Shown one piece after another: positions 20,369 through 32,494 of a DNA stretch of 64,000 nt. This stretch comes from Flammulina velutipes (lineage: Eukaryota; Basidiomycota; Agaricomycetes; Agaricales; Physalacriaceae), in contig CM022374.1 of assembly GCA_011800155.1 (NCBI GenBank), positions 1,798,001 to 1,862,000 on the forward strand, given 5' to 3'. Within the stretch, counting starts at the first letter, position 1; every line of letters starts with the position of its first letter. The position numbers and the translations under genes are program-made. The notes below the pieces were generated by a model. The model had not been told where the DNA came from. It saw nothing but the letters and a program-made list of their open reading frames with translations, and did not search any database.

Positions 20369-22168
20369 CTCTCTTCATTGGCTGAACGTATGCGTTCCTC
20401 GGACATTTACGAAATTTATGATGTTAAGCAAATACTTTGTGTTATAGCGAACTTAGTTGATGTTTTATAACTTTCAGTAAGCTTTCAAGGATCTACTCCT
20501 TTTTGTAACTTATCAAGGACACCTTCCTCTTCTATCTAGGTGAGGATTGTGGCGTGACTGGTAATGTCAAGATATCATTACGACTCAGAAGCCTTGGGCC
20601 GAGTCAACTACGGCATTGTAAAAATCCTTACAGAGACTTGCTCTGGGCGTCCTTGCTGTATACAGGGTATAACCGGACGTCTGCAGGCTAGTACCTATTA
20701 ATTATACATCCATTAACTTAACGAAGCGAGCTGACTTCAATTCGACAGATAATAATCTCGCCAAATAGGACACGAAGCAAGGGATACCGCATTGCGACTC
20801 AGGCGAATACTTTAGGCCGTATGAACTACTACGAAGGACGTCAATTTGCTCATGGTGGTTCAAATGCATCGATTATAGGCATGGTTGCCATTCGTGTCAT
20901 TTTACTCACGTTTCAAGACGAGGCCGCCATACTCGAACCAGTTGACCGACACCAAGCGAATTAAGGAATGCTACCGTGTATCTAGATGACAAGAAGTCAT
21001 GAATCTGTGAGCCCTGCGTTTGAGATGCGGTGAAACGATGAGATGGGCTGATGCGGCAGGTTCGGGTGCGCAGAGGTGCGGATAAGGCATGGTTGAACCA
21101 GGTCAGAGCGCCGAGCAATCCCTGACAACGCTGTTGTGTCGCTGCATCAGTGTATGTATGTACTCTGCTCTTAGGGACAGCGCGCACTGAGAAATGGAGG
21201 TTGTAACGACGGAATTAATCAGTAGGCTGTAACAAACTAGACTATCGTTCAGATTCCGTGACAGACCTGGATAGACGGAACGCCACAGGGCAACGGGACT
21301 AACGAGCTCGGCAAATCACAGATGGATCTGAAGATCTATTATGGTTCAAATCTCGCCAAATCTGTCTCTTGGGATCAGGAACACATACAATAAATGCCCA
21401 CGTGGCTCTGAAATGGAGAGAGCGAAAATAGGCGAAAGACAATACAAAAGATCTCGGGTTGACGGCAGCAAGTAACAGGTGAGAGGTGGATGAAATGAGC
21501 TGACAGGAAGATCGCAGATGAGGCAGGTCGCCTAAAAAGGAAGTTTGCCATCCACACTATTGGTATATGTCATAACAAGGTTCATCTATGAGATCTATTA
21601 ATTATGCGGGATGGTGTAGAAATACTGGAAAAAGAGCTTGCAACGAGAGCCAGTAGAATGCCAGCTGGAAACTGCACATAAAGCAGGCTCAACAGCTACT
21701 GAGATGGCTTGCAGTTAATTAAATTCATCGATAAATCTTGATTGCTGGCTTACATAATTCGGACCTTTGAGATCTAACCGACCCGGCACCTTTCTGTTTC
21801 GCAGGGCTGAGCAGTTCTTGTTTTCCGCTCACTTGCTGGTTGTCACTCTCGATCCACCATCATTCAACCTGTTCGCCCATATCCCAACTATTTTTTTCAG
21901 TTCTTCCCGGGCGTTGTTGCTCTTTTGAAGGATAACGAACTGCTGGGCGACGTGTCAGAGGCCAAGATCTATACACCTATACGAATCTGCCAGGTCCTGC
22001 GTGCTGTATTTCCGACAGTGCGTTTTCTGTTTCTCGAGTGATAGTCTATTGACTTTTGGCTCCCATAGCTCTCTACAGATCCGCTGTCATCGGTGCACGC
22101 AGATTCAGCATTGTGGAATCCCTTAATCTCGTTGCCTATTCGTCTGCTCGATCCAGCCTCCTTCCCCC
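20369..22168. other. 1.8 kb intergenic region without a gene
   Basis: No coding region could be supported on either strand. Two stretches resemble each other weakly (around 20580-20620 and 20790-20830, both with CGACTCAG and a TTGGGCC/TTTAGGCC followed by CAACTAC/GAACTAC), possibly remnants of an old repeat. The right part should contain the promoter and leader of the GATA-factor gene. Confidence 0.4.
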
Positions 22169-25153
22169 ATGTCCGCAACCCATCATGCAGCACCAGATTC
22201 ACGATACTCAAATTCTCTGCCTCCTCCTCACGACAATAGGCGACTTCCTTCTTTGAAAGACCTAAATTTTCCTTACCGTCGTCTTCCTCCATTAAGCCAA
22301 GAAAATCCCGGAGATGCATCAGTTCACGCTCCATCTCCCGCCCACTCGACTGAGAACCATTCTCAGTCGCAGACACATCCTGCTCGCTATGCAGAAGAAC
22401 GACGACGCGCTCCTTCGCAATCACACATGTCACCGACTGGAGTAATACATCACCATTACTCTCACACACATGCCGAACCTCAACAACAACATACGCCTCC
22501 ATTGTCAGCTGGCCATGACCAGTCACCCCACAGAGCAGCAGAATATCAGTCAAAGCACGATGCCAATGGATATCTCACGCCTGGGGTTCCATTGTCCGCG
22601 CAAATGAATCACGGAGCTGCAAACGGGAGCTCAAATATACGGAGCGGAGAAGATATCTCTCACATGCACCCTTCCAAACGCGCACGTACTAGGAGTGCCT
22701 CGTCATCGTCGGTAGACGTGTCCCGAGAGACGCGCCCTCCCCCAGTAAGTTGACTGCCATGTGAACGCCTTCTTCGACTGACAGTTGTTCCCATCTCAAA
22801 GCAGCCTTCATATCCTCCTACACATTATCCTCACTACATGCATCCACAACAGGGGCATCCGCCGCCTGGTCCGTATCATAGTTTGCCTCCTGCTCCGTTG
22901 CCCCCTCCACCACCAATGGCTCACCATGGCCCAGCACAACCTCATCCGGGTTACAGTTACCAGCCGCCTTACATGGGACCACCGCGGCCTGTGCCTGTCC
23001 ACGACAGCCATCCGCAAGCGCATCATATGAATTACGCAGCTGCTGTGCATCCTTCCCCGACGACGCCTCAACAGCATTGGGAAAATCACGCCCCATCTCA
23101 TCATCCTCATACCTCTGCGCCTGTACCCCCACCGGTGGTCGGTCATCCCCCACAACCTCATTATTCTTCGTCATCTTTACACCAAGCTGCACCCCATGCC
23201 GTTTCACCCCATTACCATCAACATCCTCCCCCGCATCCTTCGGCAGGCCATCAACCAACACATCCTCCAACACCCCACCATCCTCCGAACCCTCCATCCA
23301 ATTACGCTCAGTCTCCTCAACGCCAATCCTACCCTCAGGCAGGACCATTTCCCACAGAGACAAAGCCTACGATTTCTCATCCTTACGGTAATGCTCCGCA
23401 TCCAACTGCCCCGCCTTCGGCCCACCCGGTAACGCACCATCCACCTGGACCTCCGCACAACCCTAACTTGCATCATGTAACGACCCATAACGCTCACCCT
23501 CCTCCACCACCGCAGGCGCACGATGGACATACTGTCGCTCCGCATCAGACTCATTATACCCATGTAGCTCCTCACCATGTTTCTGCACCGCCACCGCCAC
23601 CACCTCAATCTCATCGTTCGCATCATCAATCTCCATCAATATCAAGCGCGTCTTCCACTCATATGGCGCCGTCAGCTCCCACTCCGACTTCTGCTCACCC
23701 ACCCGCGACTTCTTCGCTGCATTTGCACCATTATAATCAGCCGCCTCCACCTCATCCTCATCAACCCACGGCACAATCAGCGCCACCATCTCAGCAACAT
23801 GGCACTCTCATGAGAACGACACCTCTGATCCCGACAGAGGTTGAATCACGAAATTCATACCCTACACCATCTTCGGCGTCCAATCGGGACGCACTTATTG
23901 CAGAGGTATGCTTCCTCGCTATCATTCTTCCGCGCCATGGCTAAGTCCAGTTCAAGATTGTAAGGCAGTGCAGTATCCTGCATCATTTCGCTGGCCGTTT
24001 TGGTACGACTCTATATGTCGAGTTTTTGTCAGTACGAAACTCATCCAATTTCTCTAGCAACCATACAACGCTCCGTACCGCTTATTCAACCGTCTCCTGC
24101 GGAGCTTAATGACATGATTCATCGCGCGAATCGCGTTGTTCAGATGCTGGAGGATCTAGGACGTCAAACTCCCCAACATGATGACCAGGCCAATGTGCCT
24201 AGCCCAACAACGTCTCGAGGGGACCAGCGACAGCCCAAACGACCTTGGGAGGATATGTCTCAGGGAACAAACGCGCCTGAGGCTGAACCACAACCCCAGC
24301 CTGTTTATCCTGATGTACGCATCTCGCAAAATTTATAGCCTCTATTTTGCTCACATAACATGTCCAGGCGTATCGATCCCCTGTGGTGCCCAAGGTTGAG
24401 CCACCGCCACCGCCACCACCATCTGGACCTTCAGCGGCTGAGCAAGACATGGAAATCATTAGGACGAAGCGCGCTACAAGTGCAGCCGCAGCCGCATCAA
24501 GCTCTGGCCAGGCAAAAAATAAGTATAGGAAGCGAAGCGTGAGTCCTCTTGATTCTTTGATTTTCATCCAATTTATCCTTAATTCCGCGTCTCTTGTCTG
24601 GCCAGCGGGCAACACCTCCGGGTAAATGCCATTCGTGCAATATTCGAGAGACGCCTGAATGGCGTCGTGGGCCAGATGGAGCAAGGACACTTTGCAATGC
24701 TTGTGGATTGCGTACGTTCACGTCGACGTCTCTGATTTGTGCCCTACCTAATGCTTGATCTGGATAGATTATGCCAAGTTGATGCGCAAACAAGAGCGGC
24801 ACAACGGAACAGAAGGACCTGGGATTGACTTGGAAACACTGCGAGCTTCGGCCAGACAGGCAGAACTGGACAAAGCCACGCGCTCCTCGAACTCAAAATC
24901 GCAGAGTCACCGTCGAAAAACGGAGAGCGACTCCCAGCCACCACCGGCGGATATTCCTCAGTCGCAGCAACACCATCAGGGATCATTTCAAGTCATTACT
25001 CCCGCTACTATCAATGCTCAAGCTCAAGCTCAAGCTCCTCCGCCTCCTCCTCCTCCTCCCGTTCCACAAGCTTCATCTTCATCTGCCCCTCCTCCCCCAT
25101 GGTCGACCGGACCTGGGCGCTCATATCCCCCTCCACAAACTTCATCTCGGTAG
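22169..25153 (+). CDS. GATA zinc-finger transcription factor, NsdD type
   Basis: Seven exons (22169-22744, 22805-23905, 23969-24002, 24058-24314, 24368-24538, 24606-24711, 24768-25153) sum to an open frame of 876 residues. The first 550 residues are extremely rich in His, Pro, Gln and Ser, typical of low-complexity activation regions. One GATA zinc finger lies near residues 721-746: C-H-S-C, 18 residues including [14 protein letters not shown], then C-N-A-C-G-L-H-Y-A-K, the last part formed across a splice. The CX2CX18CX2C finger with [10 protein letters not shown] and HYAKLMRK is the form seen in NsdD-like factors, which in ascomycetes promote sexual development. The short 34-base third exon restores frame ([20 protein letters not shown]). 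A helical block around [18 protein letters not shown] precedes the finger. The regulated process in this organism is inferred only. Confidence 0.88.
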
Positions 25154-25742
25154 TTCCACTGGCTTCTACCTAACATTATTACTTTTTGAGACTGTATCTG
25201 TGCATCATCTTTACCGTCATCTTACATCGTCCTGTTCGTTTTTGCATCATCGCACGATCATCTTCATCGGCACTTTCTTTACAGTATTGGTCTTGGCCGT
25301 CTCTCTTGTTCATACTTAATGATGTATTGTAGGACATTGTTTGAGTGTATTGTTGTACATATATGAATTGGCGGGGTTCCAACATGTACATACTTTGTCT
25401 CGGGAACGACTCAGCCCCTCGGAGGTAGATCTTTAACTCTATCCTGATCAGTGTGCCTGCAACCTCATGAAATCGAGATCTTCGGACGTTGAATTGTCAA
25501 GTCGACCGTTGAGCCTATTCTATATCGCACTATACGAAACCTTCACTATACAATGTAGGAACCCGAACGAGTGGTAGAGGTTCGCATTGAATCTTCAAAA
25601 CTTATAAACCGTCGGCAACTGGATAGCAATCTGGAATACACAAAATGAAACATCGCGATCGATCTGATATCGTACATACTTTACATCTTACCTAGATCTT
25701 ATTCTCCGACTTCGACTTCAACTAGAGCCTAGAGCTCAAGCT
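25154..25742. other. Convergent intergenic region
   Basis: About 590 bases between two convergent genes; it should hold both 3' untranslated regions. Short frames seen here have no recognisable content. Confidence 0.4.
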
Positions 25743-27356
25743 TCAATCATTATAGCCCCGAGGCTGGCTATCTGTCTTGGGCTCGACCGATATTCCTTTC
25801 TGCTGCCATATCTCCAACTGGCGGTCTTTGGCTTTCCTTCCAGTCTCTTCTTCGAATTTCTTGACCGATGTCGGTCTTTCTCCATGGGGAGTAGCCCTCA
25901 GCGCGTGCCTCGTCTCAGGCCAGAAGTCAAAAGTCGCCGAGTGCGTCACGACCTAAAGAGTCAGCACTTCGCATCTTGGCAATCCGAACTAAATAACATA
26001 CCCTGTTATCCCAAATCGCGACAGAATTCTTCTCCCATTTGAAGCGCAATTGATAATCGTTGTTATCGGATATCTGGCGGAAGAGGAATTGGAGGATAGC
26101 GTCAGACTCTGCCTTGGGGACTCCGACGATGCGGCGCGTGAAACCTGAAGTTTATCATGAGGATTCGAAAGCTAATTGTAGAAACGTTACGCACCAGGGT
26201 TGACGTAGATACTCTTCCATCCTGTCACGGGGTGGACGCGCACAACAGGATGTACACTCTCGATTGGCTGCCTTCTCACCGGGAGACCCGCAGCTTTGGC
26301 ACCCTCTGCTTGAGCGACAGCACTGTGTACGGCCTCTAGTCCCTCGAGATATGTCTGGAATCCCGCGCTAAGACCGGAGTAGAGAGCATATCTAGAAAGA
26401 CATGATAAGGAATGTATGGGAATGTGTCTTGTGTCCAACGCACCCGGAAGAAAAGAGTGTGTCTCCTCCAAACTCTGGCCCATTGATGACCTTGAGAGAA
26501 GTAGTGCTTGGAGGTTGAATTTCATACGAGACCTGTTGATAATCATTATTTAGAGCTTTCGCATACTGCAGAAAGACGACATACATCGCTGTGCCACAGC
26601 TCGAGTTTAGAGAATGCAGTAGGATTGGGCCTTCTTGATACGTCGTTGTAGACGACTGGGTGAAGCGAATCAGTAAATGCTCGCATTTCAACGGACATTG
26701 CAGCCTACCATGCACTTCCTCCAGGCCAATCTTGGGAATTGGTGTGGTAGCGTGTTTGTGCAAAGGGCCGTAGTGACGCGCGAGGTCAAGTTGCTGGTTG
26801 ATATCAAGCTCCTGGTCGTGGAAGACTATACCATATAAAGCGTTAGCAATGATGGTATACCAGCTGGGGAAGGTCATTACCAACGACGCTGCGTTCAGCA
26901 ACGAGCAAGGCACTGAAAAGGGAATTAGACGGCCGATTGAAGCGAGAGTAGAACTCACAGTTCGTCCTTTTGGGCTTCGGAAAGCTGCCTGAGATCAATT
27001 CCTTGTAACTCCGTACCGATAGCAGGAGTGAGGTGTCGGACTTTGGTTGCGGCGCTCAGGAGGGCACGCTTTTCCGGATCGGCCAGCAGCCCACGGTCGG
27101 ATACCTTTTGTTCAGTCAAAGGCTCCCAAGACAGGTTGGGGAAGGATGGCTTGAATGACGATTAGTAGATATCGATATGATGGGTTGGAAGGCCTCTTAC
27201 CTTGTATTGAGCAAACTTGTAGGTGTCGTCCCCATCGTCCGCAATAGCAGGCGAGTAGAAAGGGTTCGCTAGTACTTCCTTCTTGGCGTCGATAGAAGGG
27301 GCGCTGGGTTTGGAAGCTGGAGAAACCAAATCTGTGGCAGTTGATACGGGAGCCAT
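25743..27356 (-). CDS. TauD/TfdA-type Fe(II)/2-oxoglutarate dioxygenase
   Basis: A multi-exon gene starting at ATG 27356. The iron-binding facial triad is visible: H-S-D in KLELWHSDVSYE (joined across an intron at about 26567/26530) and the distal His in WDNRVVTHSATFDFWP, followed by the 2-oxoglutarate-binding Arg in RHALRATPHGERP. The N-terminal domain block TPAIGTELQGIDLRQLSEAQKDEL is also typical. Fungal members resemble yeast Jlp1 and release sulfite from taurine or other sulfonates, but some act on other substrates, so the sulfonate role is an inference. It lies about 220 bases from a peroxisomal enoyl-CoA hydratase gene on the same strand, with no obvious functional link. Confidence 0.87.
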
Positions 27357-27576
27357 TGCTGTTATCTATCCGAAGCCTTCCAGTATCCAGTTTCTTATAT
27401 GTATCCACGGAAAGTGCAATTTGAGTGGTGCATGTCGTGCTTGGGAACAACTTGAAAAACTTAGTCCGATTTACGCAACAGAAGGGGTCGATGGCGTAAG
27501 AAGAATCATCTTTGAAGCTATCTCGCGTTCATGTGACTATTACATTTCCATTATCTTTTGGAGTCTGGAGCCAATG

Positions 27577-28751
27577 TTACAATTTTGCCTTCAGGTCAGA
27601 CCACTGCTTTGCATTAGCTTATTGCGTGCTTGAATTGACAGGTTAACTCACCCAAGGATACCAGTCGGTTGACAACTCCGATAACTTGTCGGTCATGTTC
27701 GCGGGACGTCTCTCAATAAATGCACGTCCGGCCTCCGACGCGTCAGCCTGCTTCGAAAGAAAATGCAACGTCCTCGACTCCAATTCTATTGCTTCCTCCA
27801 TCGTCGCAGCTGGGTGCACGAGCAGTCCTTTCGCGAGAGCAACGGCGACCTGAGACGTGTTGGCGGCCAACTCTTTTGCGAATGCCAGGGCAGTTGGGAG
27901 GACGTCTTCGCGTTTCGGAATGACCTGATAGTACAGTCCTTGGAGTATAGGAGAATTGGGGCTCAAGACCTCTGCAGTGAGGAAGATGGCTTTAGCTCTC
28001 GCCAGACCGAGAAGACGAGGTAAGAAATACGTGGAGAGTGCTAAAGGACGCGTCAGTGCCGCGACGACTTTTTTGAAAAATTTGACTGACCTTCAGGTGC
28101 TATCCCACGACGAATGAATGGGAAGACTAGTTTGGCGCCCTCCCAGACAAAGCGATAGTCGAAGGGCAACTGCATTCCGGTCATTCCTACACCGGCCTAC
28201 GGATAACTATATCAATGTTGAACCAAACACATTGGTAGAGGGTGACATACGGCGTGTCCATTCACGGCAGCGATAGTAATCTTCCTGCAGTCGCTAATTG
28301 CCTTTGCAACCACTGTCCCCGGTTCCCGCACCTCTAGAGACAAGGAGTAAGACGAGGAAAGATCCTAGATTTTCTGCAGACGTACCGAAGGGAGAGCCTT
28401 TGTCTCCTAATCCCTTCCATCCTGCACTGAGGTCGGCCTGCAATGGGAGAATTAATGGTGTACAGTATGGGCGAGTAAGCAGCACGTACACCAGCGCACC
28501 AGGCAGGAGATGTATGCTCGGCTGTCATTATTACGACGCGAACACGATCATCCTCGTCGCACAGGTTGAAAACGCGCACGAGTTCTTTGGCGAGAGCAAG
28601 ACCAAAGGTGTTTCTCCTGCCCACGCGGTCAATTAAAAGAGGCAAATACTGTTGAGTTGACGTACTGTTTCGATCTGTTCAGCGTTACGACAACCACCGC
28701 ACCGTCCAAGGCCACAAGAATCTCTTTAAATCCCAAAGTGCTGTAGTCCAT
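27577..28751 (-). CDS. Enoyl-CoA hydratase/isomerase family protein with peroxisomal signal
   Basis: Starting at ATG 28751 the protein shows crotonase-fold features: VVVVTLNRSKQRNTFG at the N terminus, the CoA-binding/oxyanion region AWCAGADLSAGW, and AAVNGHAAGVGMTGMQLPFDYR. The last exon is tiny (27577-27603): after YPW an intron of about 50 bases is removed and the protein ends WSDLKAKL. The final A-K-L is a good type 1 peroxisomal targeting signal, which would be missed if the reading frame were simply extended to its first stop. The enzyme probably acts on unsaturated acyl-CoA in peroxisomal fatty-acid breakdown; hydratase against delta3-delta2 isomerase activity cannot be settled from sequence alone. 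Confidence 0.87.
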
Positions 28752-29052
28752 CGTAATAACCGGTTCAACAGATCTTTACTGTGTTCAGTCTTTTATATAG
28801 CACCGGCTCGGAGACGACAGTAGCCAAAGTGTAGCAGAATTGAAGTCATGAGTAGCAAGTCATCAATGGATGTCGGTAGTCCAACTCGGTTCACCTCCGA
28901 TCGGCAATGAAACTTAGCCGATGACCCGACCCACGTGCAGTGCCCCGCGGGGTAGCTAGGGGTAAACGCGTTGCTTCATCGCCACAAGTCAGAAAACATA
29001 AACAAGTTCATAACTTCCTATTAGAATCTCTACACTTTTAACAAATTTATAG
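28752..29052. other. Divergent intergenic region
   Basis: About 300 bases between divergent genes. A short CG-rich stretch near 28935-28965 interrupts otherwise average sequence. No gene seen. Confidence 0.4.
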
Positions 29053-30274
29053 ATGAGCACACCGTTTCCCCAAGAGCTTATTGATGCCGTTATTGGCCAT
29101 ATCGATGTTGACGACGTCTATGCCCCGTCGTTACTGGCTGCTTGCTGTCAGGTCTCCAAGTCATTTCTACCTGCTAGCAGAGCACGCTTGTGGTCCAAGA
29201 TAAGCCTTCCAGATGACGATATATCTGCCGCACTCTTGTCCTCAGACGAACTCCCCCAACTTGTTCACACCGTATGTTTAGATGCAGATTGTGACCTCGC
29301 GGATTGCTTGGAAACACTCGAACGGCTGAAGAATGTTAGCCATGTCGAAATCTCCGGATCCCTGCCCTCCTTCTCAGGCGAGGTCCACGAGCTCATGGTT
29401 GACCAGTGGCCAGATCTCAAAGGCATTACCTTCCGCAACACACGGTTCGAGGATCTTGGCTACGACCTCTTTCACGTCATGCAGGATTTCCATTTCTTGA
29501 AAGAACTAGCTTTCATTACTCCGACAGGCTATCGTTCTACGTACGATGATGTGGTTCGCGGTAGCTCGTACGATGGACCTATATCTTCCCCCGAGACGTT
29601 GTATCTCGACCTGGCACCGATTTGCCTCACCGTGTTGGAGGTCGTGTTCCGAGACCCGTACCTCTTCTCATTGGATCGCGTACAGCGCTTGACACTCGCA
29701 TGCAGTGAAGGTGGTGACACCGACCAACGGAACGAAGCCTTATCCTTCCTCTTGAAAAAAATCTCTTCTTCATTGGTGGAATTGACAATCAAAGAGCTAT
29801 CATATGGTCAGTGCTTTTCGCTCTTTCTTAATCATTGTGTCTACACTAATCAGTGATATTATTCCAGCCAACATAAACCAAACCATCGAGATCTCTCACA
29901 TTCCTACAGTGTCGTTTGACATCAACTTGGACGAACCCGCTGAGACGATCCAGTGGTGGACCAGGAATCTGGAACGCGCGTTGGAAGCTCAAACTGGATT
30001 CGCGATTAAAGATATCACTGTTAACGTCGCCTTCTATGGCGCGCCATTCGATATTCCGCCGCTCCTCGACTTGTCATTATGGGAATCCTTGGATAATGTA
30101 CTTTCCCGAACCCCGGAAGATGTGACAATACGGGTTCGCGTTGAGTGTGATGTTGAGGAGGGCGCCGATGCATATACCGAAGATTTTGTCAAGTTACGGG
30201 ATTGCTTACCATTGTGTCGTCAAAGAAAGTATTTCTACTTGCCGGACACCTTTCGACGCGTAAGCCGCTACTAA
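29053..30274 (+). CDS. F-box/LRR-like protein
   Basis: Exons 29053-29806 and 29868-30274 give 386 residues. The start FPQELIDAVIGHI is an F-box-like opening, followed by weak leucine-rich repeats (VQRLTLACSEG, LVELTIKELSY) and a C-terminal block ETIQWWTRNLERAL. The same plan, including the intron position and the WWTR motif, recurs in the gene at 61450-62680, so the two are paralogues. Such proteins are presumed substrate adaptors of SCF ubiquitin ligases and are greatly expanded in mushroom genomes. The substrate is unknown. Confidence 0.78.
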
Positions 30275-30670
30275 ATACCCAAATTGTAATTATGCAAATA
30301 AAAACTACACTTCTGTGGATATGATAGTGTGGCGCAACGGAGTGGAGTAATACTAGTATTGTTGCTTTATTGTTCCCTGCTAAGCTGATCCAAGGGTAGA
30401 TGCAACCGTTATTGATATGATAGGTGAGTAGGAATCGAAAACAGAGAAACGCGGAGTTTGGGCTGTCAATGTCATTTCTCACGATAGAGGTGACTTGACT
30501 ATCTACCACGACGGACCAAAACTCGGGTCGTAATCGATCCAGATCTGCCACTCGCTGAGGGTTCTGTATCTATCAATTACAATCATTGACTTATTTTACA
30601 GGGACACGTTCTTCACGTACTTAGTACAATAAAGTTGAATAAACAAAACAAAAATGTCGAATTTGAAATC
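30275..30670. other. Intergenic between two F-box genes
   Basis: About 400 bases, AT-rich, with CAATAAAG near 30629 that could be part of the core promoter of the next gene. The 120-codon minus-strand frame (30189-30551) overlapping the F-box 3' end is not supported by any motif. Confidence 0.35.
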
Positions 30671-32287
30671 ATGATGACCTCGCCCTCATACCTCGACACT
30701 AGACTTCACCTCTCTTCGAGCAGGCTTCAACGTCTCTCAGCCGTAGGGTGCATATTCCGAAGCTCTCACCTAGTCAAGAAGCTTGTACTGACTATTTATC
30801 AATTTAGCGTCCGACGGTGGCGTCCGTCTCGAATCAACAGCCTTCCTGCAGAGATCGTCCTCGAGATCATCCGTTACGCTTGCTGGTCCCCAGGAGATGC
30901 AGTCAAGATTCGAACGGCCATTACTTCTATATGCCGATGGTGGAGGGAGCTCGCTCTCGGAGATTCCACGCTGTGGTCCGTTATCCACTTCCACATCAAA
31001 GACCATCCATTTGAGCGTTGCTATCTCTGGTTAACAAGAGCCGGAAATGCTCCACTCCGTGTCTGGTTCGACGATGGTCCCGTCCTGGGCTACAGAGCCA
31101 ACAGGCATATCACCGATCGAGAGATGCAAGCCTTGCTCAAGCATCTTTCCCCCTACATCTATCGCATACAAACCCTCATCTTCATCATCTACAACTGGCC
31201 GCCTCTCCTTACCTTTGTAAAGCGGCTTCACGCCATCTCTCAAGCAGGCCGTCGCCTCATTTTAGAAGAACTCGAGATCCATCGTTCTGGCAATCTCCAC
31301 AAATGGCCCACCGAATTCATCCCCATCGATGGTCACCCAGTGGAGGGATACCCAGTAATTGGCCGCCATGTCACCCCCAAGCTCGACTCGATATGCTTAG
31401 ATGGCATCCATTTCGACTGGCGCGCCTCGAACATCTGCAATCTCACAAGCCTTGACCTTCGTCGCCTTCCCCTCGAACTTTCACCCTCCCTCAGCGAGTT
31501 CCGTTCCATGTTACAATCCTCACCGCACCTCCTTCGTCTGCACCTCTCCGGCGCAGGCCCCAACGTGTTTTTCGATCCTACCCGTGACTTACCTCCCATC
31601 CACCTCGAACACTTAAAAACACTCGTCCTCTGCAATTTTGCTCCCACCTACGCCCAGGGCATAGTCCAAAACATTTCGGCACCCGTGTTGAAGGAACTGC
31701 AAATCACTAAGTTTATGCGTCACGACTACAGAACGTTTTGGTCGTACATGACTGGACTCTTCCCGTCAGTCGTTTTACTTTCCTTGACTCACGTGGATAT
31801 CGCGATGCCGGACGCTATGGGGCCATTCGTCCGCTTCCTCGCGTCGATGCCTCGAGTACGGTATCTATGTGTATCTCCCATAACCCCCGGCGCTGTTGCG
31901 GCCTTCCTTTGCGACAGCAAAACTGCGCTGCCTCACCCGGCAATTCCAGCAAGGAATCGCGCTCTCTTCAAGGCTGACAATGTACCCAACATGGATATCG
32001 TAGCCGCCCCTCCCTCCAGCGACGCAGACGGGGTGGTGCCCGTATTCCCCGAGCTCGAGGTATTTGAAGTGCAGGAGCTGCCAGTGGTAGAGCTTGTTGC
32101 ATTCGTCAAGTCGCGAAAGGCTATTGGGCGACCTCTGAAGAAGGTATATGTGAACGCCAACAAGGTCAAATGGTCAGAGTACTCGAAGCTTCAACACGTT
32201 CTTGAAGAACACAAACACTTATATTCTCGAATTCAGACAGGCCAGATACCAAAGGAAGTGGATGGAATACTCAACGACAAAGACTGA
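30671..32287 (+). CDS. F-box protein, single exon
   Basis: An intronless frame of 538 residues beginning at the first in-frame ATG pair (MMTSPSYL). The F-box is visible at about residues 55-110: INSLPAEIVLEIIRYACW, then SICRWWRELALGDSTLWSVI, followed by leucine-rich segments (LTSLDLRRLPLEL, LVLCNFAPTY, LLSLTHVDIAMP). This is a different subfamily from the neighbouring F-box/LRR gene and matches the many Agaricomycete F-box proteins that follow the form LPxEIxxEI. Likely an SCF ubiquitin-ligase adaptor; target unknown. Confidence 0.85.
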   Translation: MMTSPSYLDTRLHLSSSRLQRLSAVGCIFRSSHLVKKLVLTIYQFSVRRWRPSRINSLPAEIVLEIIRYACWSPGDAVKIRTAITSICRWWRELALGDSTLWSVIHFHIKDHPFERCYLWLTRAGNAPLRVWFDDGPVLGYRANRHITDREMQALLKHLSPYIYRIQTLIFIIYNWPPLLTFVKRLHAISQAGRRLILEELEIHRSGNLHKWPTEFIPIDGHPVEGYPVIGRHVTPKLDSICLDGIHFDWRASNICNLTSLDLRRLPLELSPSLSEFRSMLQSSPHLLRLHLSGAGPNVFFDPTRDLPPIHLEHLKTLVLCNFAPTYAQGIVQNISAPVLKELQITKFMRHDYRTFWSYMTGLFPSVVLLSLTHVDIAMPDAMGPFVRFLASMPRVRYLCVSPITPGAVAAFLCDSKTALPHPAIPARNRALFKADNVPNMDIVAAPPSSDADGVVPVFPELEVFEVQELPVVELVAFVKSRKAIGRPLKKVYVNANKVKWSEYSKLQHVLEEHKHLYSRIQTGQIPKEVDGILNDKD

Positions 32288-32494
32288 TAGGTTCTAAGTA
32301 TTTAATTCATTACTCAGACTGCATGTAATACACGCCACATACACAACCCACAATGACAACAACATTTTGTAACAATTACTTTGAAAACTACAAGTGCACT
32401 CAAGCAAGCAAAAAGAAGACAAAGCATTAGCGTAAGATCGTAAAAACACTCGTCTAAACCTATTCGTACACTCTTTCTTCAAAGCGAACGATGT

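Noticed and set aside
22808..23789. Long minus-strand frames opposite the GATA factor gene
   Set aside because: They mirror the His/Pro-rich coding repeats of the plus strand, which are supported by splicing and by the zinc finger.
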